A stretch of DNA of 64,000 nt from an uncultured Bacteroidales bacterium (GTDB lineage Bacteria; Bacteroidota; Bacteroidia; Bacteroidales; JAUNSR01): the NCBI GenBank assembly GCA_947074145.1, contig CAMTOJ010000003.1:1-64000 (forward strand), read 5' to 3'. The notes under the pieces were generated by a model. It had not been told where the DNA came from. It ran no database searches and was given only the letters and a program-made list of their open reading frames with translations. Positions 7,651 through 16,371 of the stretch are shown here, piece after piece. Every line of letters begins with the position of its first letter. Position 1 is the first letter of the stretch. The position numbers were made by a program, and so were the translations under genes.

Positions 7651-9668
7651 TGGAACTAAAGATAATTTCGCCGTATAAACCTACCGGTGACCAACCCGAA
7701 GCAATAAAACAGCTTTCTACAGGTGTTTTGCAGGGTATTCCTGCTCAAACTTTGCTCGGTGTGACCGGTTCCGGAAAGACTTTTACAATGGCGAATGTTA
7801 TAGAAAAGACTCAAAAACCGACTCTTATTCTTAGTCATAACAAGACCCTTGCCGCACAGCTTTACGGAGAGTTTAAGAATTTCTTTCCTGATAATGCGGT
7901 AGAGTATTTTGTGTCTTATTATGATTATTATCAGCCGGAAGCATATATACCCTCTACCAATACCTATATAGAGAAAGATCTTGCCATCAATGACGAGATT
8001 GAGAAACTGCGCCTTTCAACTACTGCATCTCTTCTTTCGGGAAGAAAAGATGTTGTGGTGGTTTCATCGGTTTCTTGCCTTTACGGTATAGGGAATCCTG
8101 AAGATTTTCATTCAAATATGATCCACCTTAAAGTGGGTCAGCAAATCACAAGAAATCATTTTTTAAGAAAAATAGTCGATAGTCAGTATTCACGAAATGA
8201 GGTTCAGCTTAATCGCGGAAATTTCAGAGTGAAGGGTGACACAGTCGACATATCACTTGCATATATAGACCTGATAGTCAGAGTAATATTCTGGGGCGAT
8301 GAGATTGAGTCGATAGAAACAGTTGATCCTCTTTCTGGCCATACCTTGGCTATTTTCGATGAATATAAAATCGCACCGGCAAACATCTTCGTTACAACAA
8401 AGGAGAGAATAGACCGCGCTATCGGGGAAATTGAACTTGATCTTGGCCGTCAGGTTGAATTTTTCGAATCCATAGGTAAGCATCTTGAGGCAAAACGTCT
8501 TTATGAACGTGTAACTTATGATGTAGAGATGATAAAAGAGGTTGGCCATTGTTCGGGTGTTGAAAATTATTCACGTTATTTCGACGGCCGCCCTCCCGGA
8601 TCACGTCCTTTCTGTTTGCTTGATTATTTCCCTGATGATTTCCTTATCATTATTGATGAGAGTCATGTGACTATTCCGCAGATCAGAGCGATGTATGGTG
8701 GCGATTTTTCAAGAAAAAACAATCTTGTGGAATATGGCTTCCGTCTGCCTGCAGCTATCGATAACAGACCGTTGAAGTTTGAAGAGTTTGAATCGCTTGC
8801 CAAACAAACAATATACGTTAGTGCAACTCCTGCAGATTATGAACTGAGAGCCAGCGAGGGTGTTATTGCCGAACAGGTGATACGTCCTACCGGACTTCTC
8901 GATCCTATAATTGAAGTTAGACCAAGTCTTAATCAGATTGATGATCTTCTTGAGGAGATCAGACAAAGAGTTGATAAAAATGAGAGAGTGCTTGTTACTA
9001 CTCTTACAAAAAGGATGGCTGAAGAGCTTGATATTTATCTTCAAAGACTTGATGTGAGGTCGACATATATACATTCGGATGTTGAAACTCTTGATCGTAT
9101 CAAGATTATGGAGGATCTGAGAAATGGTATTTATGATGTTTTGATAGGTGTCAATCTTCTAAGGGAGGGTCTGGATCTTCCGGAAGTTTCGCTTGTTGCT
9201 ATTCTCGATGCCGATAAAGAGGGTTTCCTTCGCTCCCATCGTTCTCTTACTCAGACTGCCGGACGTGCCGCGCGTAATCTGAACGGCTTTGTAATAATGT
9301 ATGCCGATAAGATTACTGAGAGTATGCGTCTGACAATAGAGGAAACAAACCGAAGAAGAGCTAAACAGATGGCTTATAATGAGGAACATGGCATCACCCC
9401 GCAAGCTATACAAAAGACAAGAAAATCTATTCTTGGCGATGGTATGGTGAATCCTGATCCTTCGGTTTATGTTGAAAAAGAACAGATTTCTATGGTGGCT
9501 GATCCTGTTGTGAAATATATGAATAAACAGGATTTGACTAAATTGATTGAGAAAACTAAGAAACAAATGAATGAGGCTGCAAAAAATCTTGATTTTATTG
9601 AGGCTGCTCAGCTAAGAGATGAGCTGATTAAATTGCAAGATTTATTAAATTTGCAGCAAAATAAATAA
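7650..9668 (+). CDS. uvrB: UvrABC excinuclease subunit B
   Basis: UvrB (672 residues) is the damage-verifying helicase-like subunit of nucleotide excision repair. It receives DNA from UvrA and recruits UvrC. Walker A is GVTGSGKT at 37-44. The beta-hairpin region contains YYDYYQPEAYIP near 90-101. The DEAD-like box is IIIDESHVT. Later helicase motifs include LREGLDLPEVSLVAILDADKEG and QTAGRAARN. A C-terminal UVR (UvrC-binding) motif lies around residues 632-665. All expected motifs and the length are normal. It is coupled to the upstream pspC gene by a one-base overlap. uvrA is some 28 kb away on the other strand. Confidence 0.98.
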   Translation: MELKIISPYKPTGDQPEAIKQLSTGVLQGIPAQTLLGVTGSGKTFTMANVIEKTQKPTLILSHNKTLAAQLYGEFKNFFPDNAVEYFVSYYDYYQPEAYIPSTNTYIEKDLAINDEIEKLRLSTTASLLSGRKDVVVVSSVSCLYGIGNPEDFHSNMIHLKVGQQITRNHFLRKIVDSQYSRNEVQLNRGNFRVKGDTVDISLAYIDLIVRVIFWGDEIESIETVDPLSGHTLAIFDEYKIAPANIFVTTKERIDRAIGEIELDLGRQVEFFESIGKHLEAKRLYERVTYDVEMIKEVGHCSGVENYSRYFDGRPPGSRPFCLLDYFPDDFLIIIDESHVTIPQIRAMYGGDFSRKNNLVEYGFRLPAAIDNRPLKFEEFESLAKQTIYVSATPADYELRASEGVIAEQVIRPTGLLDPIIEVRPSLNQIDDLLEEIRQRVDKNERVLVTTLTKRMAEELDIYLQRLDVRSTYIHSDVETLDRIKIMEDLRNGIYDVLIGVNLLREGLDLPEVSLVAILDADKEGFLRSHRSLTQTAGRAARNLNGFVIMYADKITESMRLTIEETNRRRAKQMAYNEEHGITPQAIQKTRKSILGDGMVNPDPSVYVEKEQISMVADPVVKYMNKQDLTKLIEKTKKQMNEAAKNLDFIEAAQLRDELIKLQDLLNLQQNK

Positions 9669-9814
9669 CAATAGAATTTATATTAATCATCATATTATAT
9701 AAACTACTATAACCTAACTTAACTATGGGCAAAGTTTTACTGTAACGTTTTTATCACAGTGGGATGTAGTTGCATAGATATTTATACAATTAAAAGAGTA
9801 TTAAAATTAAGCTT

Positions 9815-11482
9815 ATGAAGTCTGACATCGAAATTGCAAGAGAGTGCAAATTAGAGAGAATTGAAAAAATAGCATCTCGTATAGGTATTCCTGAGGAAGA
9901 AATACTTAATTATGGCAAATACATTGCCAAAATTCCTGTTGAACTTATTGATGAAGAAAAAATTAAAGATAATAAGCTTATTCTTGTAACAGCTATCACC
10001 CCTACTAAAGCAGGTATTGGAAAAACTACCGTTAGCATTGGTCTGGCACTGGGATTGAATAAGATAGGTAAAAATGCTGTAGTTGCTCTTAGAGAGCCTT
10101 CTCTTGGGCCATGCTTCGGGATGAAGGGGGGAGCTGCAGGAGGCGGTTATGCTCAGGTGCTTCCGATGGAGAATATTAATCTTCATTTTACGGGAGATTT
10201 TCATGCTATCACTTCTGCCCATAATATGATCACGGCACTACTTGATAATTATATTTTCCAAAACCGTAGCACCGGTTCGGGACTTAAAGAGATTCTTTGG
10301 AAAAGGGTTCTTGATGTTAATGATCGCGGACTTCGTCATATAGTTTCCGGTCTTGGTGGTCAGATGAACGGTGTTCCCGGTGAAACGGGGTTTGACATCA
10401 CTCCTGCTTCTGAGATTATGGCTATTCTTTGTCTTTCAAAAGATCTTAATGATTTAAGACGTAGAATCGAGAATATTCTTCTTGGTTATAAATTCGACGG
10501 AACAGCTTTTACTGTGAAGGATCTTGGAATAGCGGGAGCTATCACGGTACTTTTGAAAGATAGTATAAATCCTAATCTTGTGCAGACAACCGAGAATGGT
10601 GCCGCATTCGTACATGGCGGTCCTTTTGCTAATATTGCACACGGCTGTAACTCAATTATCGCAACAAAAATGGCTATGACTTATGGTGATTATACGATCA
10701 CTGAAGCCGGTTTCGGTGCCGATCTTGGAGCTGAGAAGTTTTTCAATATCAAGTGTCGCAAGGCAGGACTGACACCTTCTCTTACTATCGTTGTTGCCAC
10801 GGCTCAGGGATTAAAGATGCATGGTGGAGTTGATATTACAAAAATAAAAGAACAAGATCTTGAAGGTCTTGTAAAAGGTTTTGAGAATCTTGACAAACAT
10901 ATAGAGAATATGAAATCGTTCGGTCAGACTGTAATGGTTGCTTTCAATCGTTACTCTTTCGATACTGACGAGGAAGTAGCTCTTATCAAAGATCATTGCG
11001 AGAAACAGGGTGTTAGCTTTGTGGTGAACAATGCTTTTATGGAGGGTGGCGAAGGTGCCGTTGAACTTGCTCATGAAGTTGTCAGATTGATTGACGAGCA
11101 ACCTTCGGGGGATCTTACACTCACTTATGACGATAACGACACTGTGAAAAATAAGATTGAAAAAGTAGCAAAAAACATATATGGTGCGGCTACTGTTTCT
11201 TTCAGCGATAAGGCTCTTAAGAAGTTAAAACTTATTGAGGATCTTGATCTTAACAATTTCCCTATTTGTATTGCTAAAACTCAATATTCTTTCTCAGCAG
11301 ATGCCAAGGCTTACGGCGTTGCTAAGGATTTCGATTTCAAAATCAACAATATCGTTATCAATCGCGGGGCAGAGTTTATCGTTGCAATTGCGGGCGAGAT
11401 AATGAGAATGCCGGGACTGCCTAAAGTTCCTCAGGCGAATTTCATAGATATCGTTGACGGACATATTGAGGGATTAAGCTAA
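9815..11482 (+). CDS. fhs: Formate--tetrahydrofolate ligase
   Basis: The enzyme (555 residues) makes 10-formyl-tetrahydrofolate from formate, tetrahydrofolate and ATP in cytoplasmic one-carbon metabolism. The ATP loop [11 protein letters not shown] is at residues 62-72. Further family blocks are [22 protein letters not shown] in several short motifs, [11 protein letters not shown], and [14 protein letters not shown]. The length is normal. It is transcribed alone, 146 bases after uvrB and before a bidirectional terminator. A gene of this type suits an anaerobe that recycles formate from pyruvate formate-lyase; that enzyme is not in the window. Confidence 0.97.
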   Translation: MKSDIEIARECKLERIEKIASRIGIPEEEILNYGKYIAKIPVELIDEEKIKDNKLILVTAITPTKAGIGKTTVSIGLALGLNKIGKNAVVALREPSLGPCFGMKGGAAGGGYAQVLPMENINLHFTGDFHAITSAHNMITALLDNYIFQNRSTGSGLKEILWKRVLDVNDRGLRHIVSGLGGQMNGVPGETGFDITPASEIMAILCLSKDLNDLRRRIENILLGYKFDGTAFTVKDLGIAGAITVLLKDSINPNLVQTTENGAAFVHGGPFANIAHGCNSIIATKMAMTYGDYTITEAGFGADLGAEKFFNIKCRKAGLTPSLTIVVATAQGLKMHGGVDITKIKEQDLEGLVKGFENLDKHIENMKSFGQTVMVAFNRYSFDTDEEVALIKDHCEKQGVSFVVNNAFMEGGEGAVELAHEVVRLIDEQPSGDLTLTYDDNDTVKNKIEKVAKNIYGAATVSFSDKALKKLKLIEDLDLNNFPICIAKTQYSFSADAKAYGVAKDFDFKINNIVINRGAEFIVAIAGEIMRMPGLPKVPQANFIDIVDGHIEGLS

Positions 11483-11543
11483 TTGATTATTCTCATAAAT
11501 TAAGGAGAAAAAGCAAGAATTTATCTCTTTATATTTGACATAA

Positions 11544-11590
11544 AAAAATCTCACTGTTTACCATATACATGGACAACAGTGAGATTTTTT
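11544..11590. terminator. Bidirectional terminator between fhs and smpB
   Basis: AAAAATCTCACTGTT (11544-11558) pairs with AACAGTGAGATTTTT (11575-11589). The stem has T-runs on both outer sides and lies between two convergent genes. Confidence 0.88.
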
Positions 11591-11668
11591 ATTTAAAGTG
11601 ATATTTATTTCAACAAAGAATCGGCATTAAGACAACATCTTTAGAATAAGATAAATTTTGATATATAT

Positions 11669-12121
11669 TTATCGTTTGAACATCCTATCCATTTGACGTT
11701 TATCATCTTTCTCTTTTAAAGATTGACGTTTATCATAACTCTTTTTACCTTTTCCGATTGCAATTACAAGCTTTGCATAACCGTTTTTATTAATAAAAAG
11801 TCGGGACGGAATAATTGCAAGACCTGTTTCTTTCACCATTCTTGCGAGCTTATTCAGCTCTTTTCTGTTTAGTAGAAGTTTTCTCTCACGACGAGTAGCG
11901 TGATTATTATATGATCCGAAAAAATATTCGGCTATATACATATTTTTAATCCACAATTCATTGTTAGCGAAGTAACAGTAAGAATCTACAAGGCTCGCCT
12001 TTCCCATTCTTATCGATTTGATTTCCGTCCCGGTAAGTACTATACCGGCTTGAAAAGTATCGATGATTTCATAGTCGAAGGTTGCTCTTTTGTTTTTAAT
12101 ATTTATTTCTGGAAGTTTCAT
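11669..12121 (-). CDS. smpB: SsrA-binding protein SmpB
   Basis: SmpB (150 residues) binds tmRNA and delivers it to stalled ribosomes in trans-translation. Diagnostic parts are [11 protein letters not shown] near the start, [23 protein letters not shown] in two adjacent blocks, the [16 protein letters not shown] segment, and the basic C-terminal tail with [15 protein letters not shown], which inserts in the decoding centre. The ATG begins 15 bases after the stop of the upstream membrane-protein gene, so they form an operon. The tmRNA gene (ssrA) is not in this window. Confidence 0.97.
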   Translation of the reverse strand: MKLPEINIKNKRATFDYEIIDTFQAGIVLTGTEIKSIRMGKASLVDSYCYFANNELWIKNMYIAEYFFGSYNNHATRRERKLLLNRKELNKLARMVKETGLAIIPSRLFINKNGYAKLVIAIGKGKKSYDKRQSLKEKDDKRQMDRMFKR

Positions 12122-12136
12122 TCTTTAATTATTCAT

Positions 12137-12703
12137 TTAACTAAGTCCGGGCATCAGTAACAATAAGAACTTTCTTACAAAGAAAGGTATTGAATACAGT
12201 AAAGCTCCGGATGCAATCATGTAAATAAGTCTCTTTTTGTCTTGTATTTTCAAAAAATGCTCACTTCCCGTCCATATTATATATAAGATATAATAATGCG
12301 CGAATTTAATGAAAAACAATTCCGGTAAAAGAGATTGAATCATCATCAATGCATAAGATATTGAAGATATATACCCTACAAACATTTGTGTTCGAAGAAG
12401 GTTGTTGCCGAGCTTAAAATATTTCACATTAATCATATTTAGAATATATGATGAAATAAAAAAAGCGACAAAAAGCGTTACAAAACAAAGTATGGATTCT
12501 TTTATTGCACATTCGAGCACAGCTTCTTTCTTATTAAAGAGTGTTCCGACAAATGCCGCAATAGTTGTTGCCCCCATTAACGGGTATAAATAGTTGACAA
12601 AGAAACCTTTGCCTATCTCCTTTTCTTCATTATCTATATTGGTCCATGAAGGAATGGGCGAGATACCCAACGAAATGAGTATGTTAATAAAATTCTTATG
12701 CAT
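12137..12703 (-). CDS. Multi-pass membrane protein, Yip1-like
   Basis: This 188-residue protein has about five hydrophobic segments: near residues 42-58, 68-92, 105-125, 130-148 and 160-182. The N-terminal cytoplasmic part carries a PSW motif and an acidic stretch. The layout resembles Yip1-domain membrane proteins of bacteria, which have no defined biochemical role. It is the first gene of a two-gene unit with smpB. A promoter-like TACATTTGC box lies 22 bases upstream of the ATG. The membrane prediction is firm; the family name is tentative. Confidence 0.65.
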   Translation of the reverse strand: MHKNFINILISLGISPIPSWTNIDNEEKEIGKGFFVNYLYPLMGATTIAAFVGTLFNKKEAVLECAIKESILCFVTLFVAFFISSYILNMINVKYFKLGNNLLRTQMFVGYISSISYALMMIQSLLPELFFIKFAHYYILYIIWTGSEHFLKIQDKKRLIYMIASGALLYSIPFFVRKFLLLLMPGLS

Positions 12704-12724
12704 TTTCTCAAGGATTTACATCTG

Positions 12725-12732
12725 CAAATGTA
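12725..12732 (-). promoter_or_regulatory. Bacteroidota -7 box for the membrane protein-smpB operon
   Basis: The minus strand reads TACATTTG followed by C, 22 bases upstream of the ATG at 12703. It implies a short leader. Confidence 0.5.
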
Positions 12733-12810
12733 ATAACTCCCTTTTAAATATATCGTATTCTTTTCTACCTTATGTGCTATTTATTTAAAATAGTTTAGGT
12801 GTAATTAATA

Positions 12811-13809
12811 TTAAATGGCGTGCGTATTAACTATTTCTGTTACTCCTGTTGTAGGATTGTAAATTACATTGAATCGGTGCGAATTAATTTTCAAGACTAT
12901 AAGGATTTTGTCTTCCTCGTCATAGGTTATCACAGCTTTTAGTTCATTTGGTTCATTTTGAAACTCTTTATCAATGAATTTCACTTTCCATTGCGGTATT
13001 TTATTAACTACATCAATTATCTCATTATAGATATATTCTTTTTTCAACAGAGTATTATCATCCGGATATGATGAAAGATTCATAAGTTTTGTTCTGTTTA
13101 TTTTTCCTGAACTATCTGTATAGAATAAAACAAAAAGATTAATTCTGTTATCAGGTATAAACTCACGAATTTTATATTTCTGTCTTCTGAAGTTTGTTTT
13201 TGTTGAGTTAAAATTTAAATTATCTTCAAAATGTTTAGAAAGCTTTTCTGTATAATCAGAGTAATCGGAAGAGATAAATTTATAACGTTTTGAATTATCT
13301 AAATCGTTTATCTTTTTCAGTTGCCCGTCTCTTATGATAAACTGTTTTTCAAATTCAGATATGGGATTATCTTTATCTTTGTTTAATACCCTTCCGTGGC
13401 TACATATAAGGTCTGTATTAAGCCATGATGCTCTAACTTTCCCACTCTTTGCCATACTTCCATAAAAGTCTGCAAGATTTGCTGTTTCAAGATTATTTTC
13501 AATATCCGGCTCTTGTTTAGTTTCTGATGTGCGAACTATTCTTGTCAAATAAAGCACATCGTCTTCAACTGTCCACTCTGCAAGATATCCTCTCTCACAT
13601 GCTCTATTTTCAGGTCTTCCCTCAGTTCTTGCAAATAGAGCTTCTCTTTTGTCTGATGGTAGATTTAGGTAATCAACCGCATTATCATGTATAAAATAAT
13701 ATGTTTTCCCTTTATAGTTTATGATCTCCTTAACCTGGGTTATGGCTGCAATTCTTATAATAGGGATAGATATAAGAATAAGAAGAAGTAAAGTTTTTCG
13801 TAGTGACAT
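12811..13809 (-). CDS. Secreted protein of unknown function
   Basis: The 332-residue protein has an N-terminal signal peptide or anchor (hydrophobic residues about 7-23, cut perhaps after RIAA). No known domain was recognised. The mature part starts with a lysine- and tyrosine-rich segment (KGKTYYFIHDN) and a WTVEDDVLYLTRIV strand pair. The C-terminal half resembles small beta-rich modules, with NLFVLFYTDSSGKI, PQWKVKFID and ILIVLKINSHRF. This alternation suggests a periplasmic or surface beta protein. It is monocistronic: 107 bases separate it from the gene downstream and about 220 from the one upstream. Confidence 0.6.
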   Translation of the reverse strand: MSLRKTLLLLILISIPIIRIAAITQVKEIINYKGKTYYFIHDNAVDYLNLPSDKREALFARTEGRPENRACERGYLAEWTVEDDVLYLTRIVRTSETKQEPDIENNLETANLADFYGSMAKSGKVRASWLNTDLICSHGRVLNKDKDNPISEFEKQFIIRDGQLKKINDLDNSKRYKFISSDYSDYTEKLSKHFEDNLNFNSTKTNFRRQKYKIREFIPDNRINLFVLFYTDSSGKINRTKLMNLSSYPDDNTLLKKEYIYNEIIDVVNKIPQWKVKFIDKEFQNEPNELKAVITYDEEDKILIVLKINSHRFNVIYNPTTGVTEIVNTHAI

Positions 13810-13950
13810 AATATGGTATTTAGAAGTAAGTTTTTCATGTTCATTAAATTTACGAAATCTTCAACATAATTGCAAAATTATTAACACAAAAAAACACCTT
13901 TATGTAATTATTTTTCTATTACATGATATTTTCTTGATGTTATTGATAAA

Positions 13951-13997
13951 CGATAATAAAAATGCGACATAGAGTTTACAATCCTCAATGTCGCATT
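13951..13997 (-). terminator. Terminator of the 14034-14777 lipoprotein gene
   Basis: AATGCGACAT (13961-13970) pairs with ATGTCGCATT (13988-13997). Read on the minus strand the stem is followed by TTTTTATTAT. Confidence 0.8.
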
Positions 13998-14033
13998 CTA
14001 ATTATGTTATTATAAAAATATTATCCTATTGGC

Positions 14034-14777
14034 TTAATTATTTGTTTCGTATATTTTTGGAGCCTTTAATACTACACTTGACTTGGAAGGAAAGTAAATA
14101 TAAGATGTTCCGTTAGCATGATCATGTGATGGGAAATTTATCTTTACAATTTGTTCACTTTTCATAGTTGGAACATAAAAACATTTAAAGAAAGATTCAA
14201 TAGCTGTTGAATTATCACCTTCAACAATATTTGAAAATTTCACCTTTAAATTATAAATCAATGTATCGTTGTTTGATTCATCTTGGTAAAGATTATATGA
14301 TTTACTGACATTCTTTAAAACATTTCCGCCAATTGTTATATATGTTCTATCATTTATTGAATGTGATATTCTGGGAAGGAAAAAAGCAGTTAAAGTATCG
14401 GTTATTTCAGTCAGATCATTTTCCTCTCTCTTTTTACATGCGTCTGTACTTATCTTTTCATGTTGTACCGCTGTTAAAAGAACCGGATTAGCCTGACTTC
14501 CGGTTGCACCTGCAGGCTGATCATCTCTGTCTAATGTATATCTGTTTAGCAATACTCGGTCTCCAAGCATTAAGTTTTTATCAGCATTAGTTTCTGTTGA
14601 ATAGAAACAAGCATCAAAATCTTTCTCAAATACTTTATTTCCATTCTTATCTACAGATACAAAAGTTGTAAAAGCAAATGATCCGGTTGTAAAATTCTTT
14701 GTTTCTTTAACACAAGAAGTAGTACCCAGAAATACAATCGTAGCACTTAATAAATAAAAAAACAGATTTTTCTTCAT
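14034..14777 (-). CDS. Lipoprotein of unknown function
   Basis: This 247-residue protein has a lipoprotein signal: a hydrophobic segment, then TTSC with Cys22 as the expected lipidation site. The mature protein is beta-rich and hydrophilic, with no recognised domain. It includes ACFYSTETNADKNLMLGDRV, GSQANPVLLTAVQHE, a pair of further cysteines (Cys56 and one in DACKKREE) and a TSYIYFPSKSS strand near the end. A TAATTTTGC box lies 23 bases upstream and a terminator 37 bases downstream, so it is a single-gene unit. A surface or periplasmic lipoprotein is the most that can be said. Confidence 0.65.
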   Translation of the reverse strand: MKKNLFFYLLSATIVFLGTTSCVKETKNFTTGSFAFTTFVSVDKNGNKVFEKDFDACFYSTETNADKNLMLGDRVLLNRYTLDRDDQPAGATGSQANPVLLTAVQHEKISTDACKKREENDLTEITDTLTAFFLPRISHSINDRTYITIGGNVLKNVSKSYNLYQDESNNDTLIYNLKVKFSNIVEGDNSTAIESFFKCFYVPTMKSEQIVKINFPSHDHANGTSYIYFPSKSSVVLKAPKIYETNN

Positions 14778-14799
14778 TTTGAATTCTTTTTAATTTAAG

Positions 14800-14807
14800 C
14801 AAAATTA
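14800..14807 (-). promoter_or_regulatory. Bacteroidota -7 box for the lipoprotein gene
   Basis: The minus strand reads TAATTTTG followed by C, 23 bases upstream of the ATG at 14777. Confidence 0.5.
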
Positions 14808-14910
14808 GTAAATATTTATTCTTTTTGCCCCATTCATTATATATTGTGTGAACTCTATCGAATAACAATATTTCCTTTACAAAAATATTAATAATAAGAG
14901 TATAAATGAA

Positions 14911-14941
14911 AGATGCAACAATCTTTAAAACCGTTGCATCT
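14911..14941 (-). terminator. Hairpin downstream of the DUF1015 gene
   Basis: AGATGCAAC (14911-14919) pairs with GTTGCATCT (14933-14941). The long T-run lies on the plus-strand side, while the minus-strand side has only TTTCATTT. It is the only candidate terminator for the DUF1015 gene, but a weak one. Confidence 0.5.
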
Positions 14942-15018
14942 CATTTTATTTTTTTTTCTGTTTATAATATATCCTGTCAAAATCTTTGTTAACTATAATG
15001 TATAATTATATATAGCTT

Positions 15019-16263
15019 TTAATCAAGACTATGGATAACAAGACCAGATCTTAATTTAGGCTCAAACCATGTGGTTTTAGGCGGCATAATATTTCCTGTA
15101 TCAGCTATATCAATAAGCTGTTCCATTGAAACAGGATAAAGAGCTAAGGCAAGTTTCATCTCTCCCGAATCAACTCTTCTTTTAAGCTCCTCCAGACCTC
15201 TTAATCCACCAACGAAATCAACTCTTTTACTTGTTCTTAAATTCTTTATTCCAAGAATTTCATCAAGAATTAGATTTGACGAAATAGTAACATCAAGTAC
15301 TCCAATAGGATCATTATTATCATATGTACCCTCTTTTGCTGTTAATGAGTACCATTTACCTGAAAGGTATAATGAGAAATTGTGTAATGAATCAGGAGTA
15401 TAGATCTCCTCTCCCACCATCCTTATCTCAAAATTCTGAGATAGAGAAATAAGAAATTCTTCCTCTGATAAACCGTTAAGATCCTTTACGACTCTATTGT
15501 AATCCATTATTTTCAATTGAGAAGCGGGGAAACAAACCGACATAAAGTAGTTGTATTCTTCATCTCCTTTATGATTAGGATTGTTTTTTGCTTTTTCAAC
15601 ACCAACAAGGGCAGCAGCTGCCGTTCTGTGATGTCCGTCAGCAATATAAACATTAGGTATTTTAGCAAATTCTTTTGTTATTGCAGATATAAGAGATTTA
15701 TCTTTTATTACCCAAAACTGATGACCGAAACCTTCATCTGATACAAAATCGTACTGAGGTTTACCCTTTGTTACTTCAACACGAATCTGATCAAGCTTCT
15801 CATTATCAGGATAAGCAAAAAACACAGGCTCAATATTTGCATTATTTATTCTAACATGCTTCATACGATCTTCCTCCTTATCAACACGAGTTAGTTCATG
15901 CTTTTTGATGTTGCCGTTTATATAATCATCAACATTCGATGCAACTACATATCCATATTGAGTTCGGCCACTCATAGTTTGAGCATATATATAATAATAC
16001 TCATCAGGATCCTGAGTTAACCACCCTTTACGTTGAAACTTATGAAAATTTTCTACAGCTTTATCATAAACCTTTGAGTCATGTTCATCTGTTCCCGGTT
16101 CAAATTCTATTTCCGGTTTGATAATACGATAAAGAGAATGTGGAATTCCTTTAGATTCTTCTCTTGCCTCTTCTGATGACAATACGTCATAAGGTCTCGA
16201 AGACAAAGTTTCCGCCAGTTCTTCGACCGGACGGATACCTTTAAAAGGTTTGATTTTTGTCAT
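15019..16263 (-). CDS. DUF1015 family protein
   Basis: The 414-residue protein begins IKPFKGIRPVEELAETLSSRPYDVLSSEEA, in which the FKGIRP and PYDV blocks typify DUF1015. Other family blocks are ANIEPVFFAYPD, IADGHHRTAAAA (about residues 208-219) and NIMPPKTTWFEPK with RSGL near the end. The histidine pair in DGHHR resembles ParB/SerK-type motifs. From general knowledge this gene lies near serC-serA in Bacteroidales, and related SerK-like proteins are ADP-dependent serine kinases; a role in serine metabolism is therefore plausible but unproven. Here a hybrid kinase gene and a terminator separate it from serA. Confidence 0.88.
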   Translation of the reverse strand: MTKIKPFKGIRPVEELAETLSSRPYDVLSSEEAREESKGIPHSLYRIIKPEIEFEPGTDEHDSKVYDKAVENFHKFQRKGWLTQDPDEYYYIYAQTMSGRTQYGYVVASNVDDYINGNIKKHELTRVDKEEDRMKHVRINNANIEPVFFAYPDNEKLDQIRVEVTKGKPQYDFVSDEGFGHQFWVIKDKSLISAITKEFAKIPNVYIADGHHRTAAAALVGVEKAKNNPNHKGDEEYNYFMSVCFPASQLKIMDYNRVVKDLNGLSEEEFLISLSQNFEIRMVGEEIYTPDSLHNFSLYLSGKWYSLTAKEGTYDNNDPIGVLDVTISSNLILDEILGIKNLRTSKRVDFVGGLRGLEELKRRVDSGEMKLALALYPVSMEQLIDIADTGNIMPPKTTWFEPKLRSGLVIHSLD

Positions 16264-16315
16264 TTTTTCTATTAGATAAAAAGTTATTTGTAATATAAAT
16301 TATAATGCGCACTTT

Positions 16316-16358
16316 AATTAAAAAAGATACGAGCCCGCTATCACGAGTTCGTATCTTT
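16316..16358 (-). terminator. Terminator of the hybrid histidine kinase gene
   Basis: AAAGATACGA (16323-16332) pairs with TCGTATCTTT (16349-16358). Read on the minus strand it is followed by a T-rich stretch TTTAATT. It starts 13 bases past the kinase stop. Confidence 0.82.
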
Positions 16359-16371
16359 AAATTTTATGATA

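Noticed and set aside
9669-9814. Riboswitch upstream of fhs
   Set aside because: The region is short and AT-rich, and no conserved helix set was recognised.
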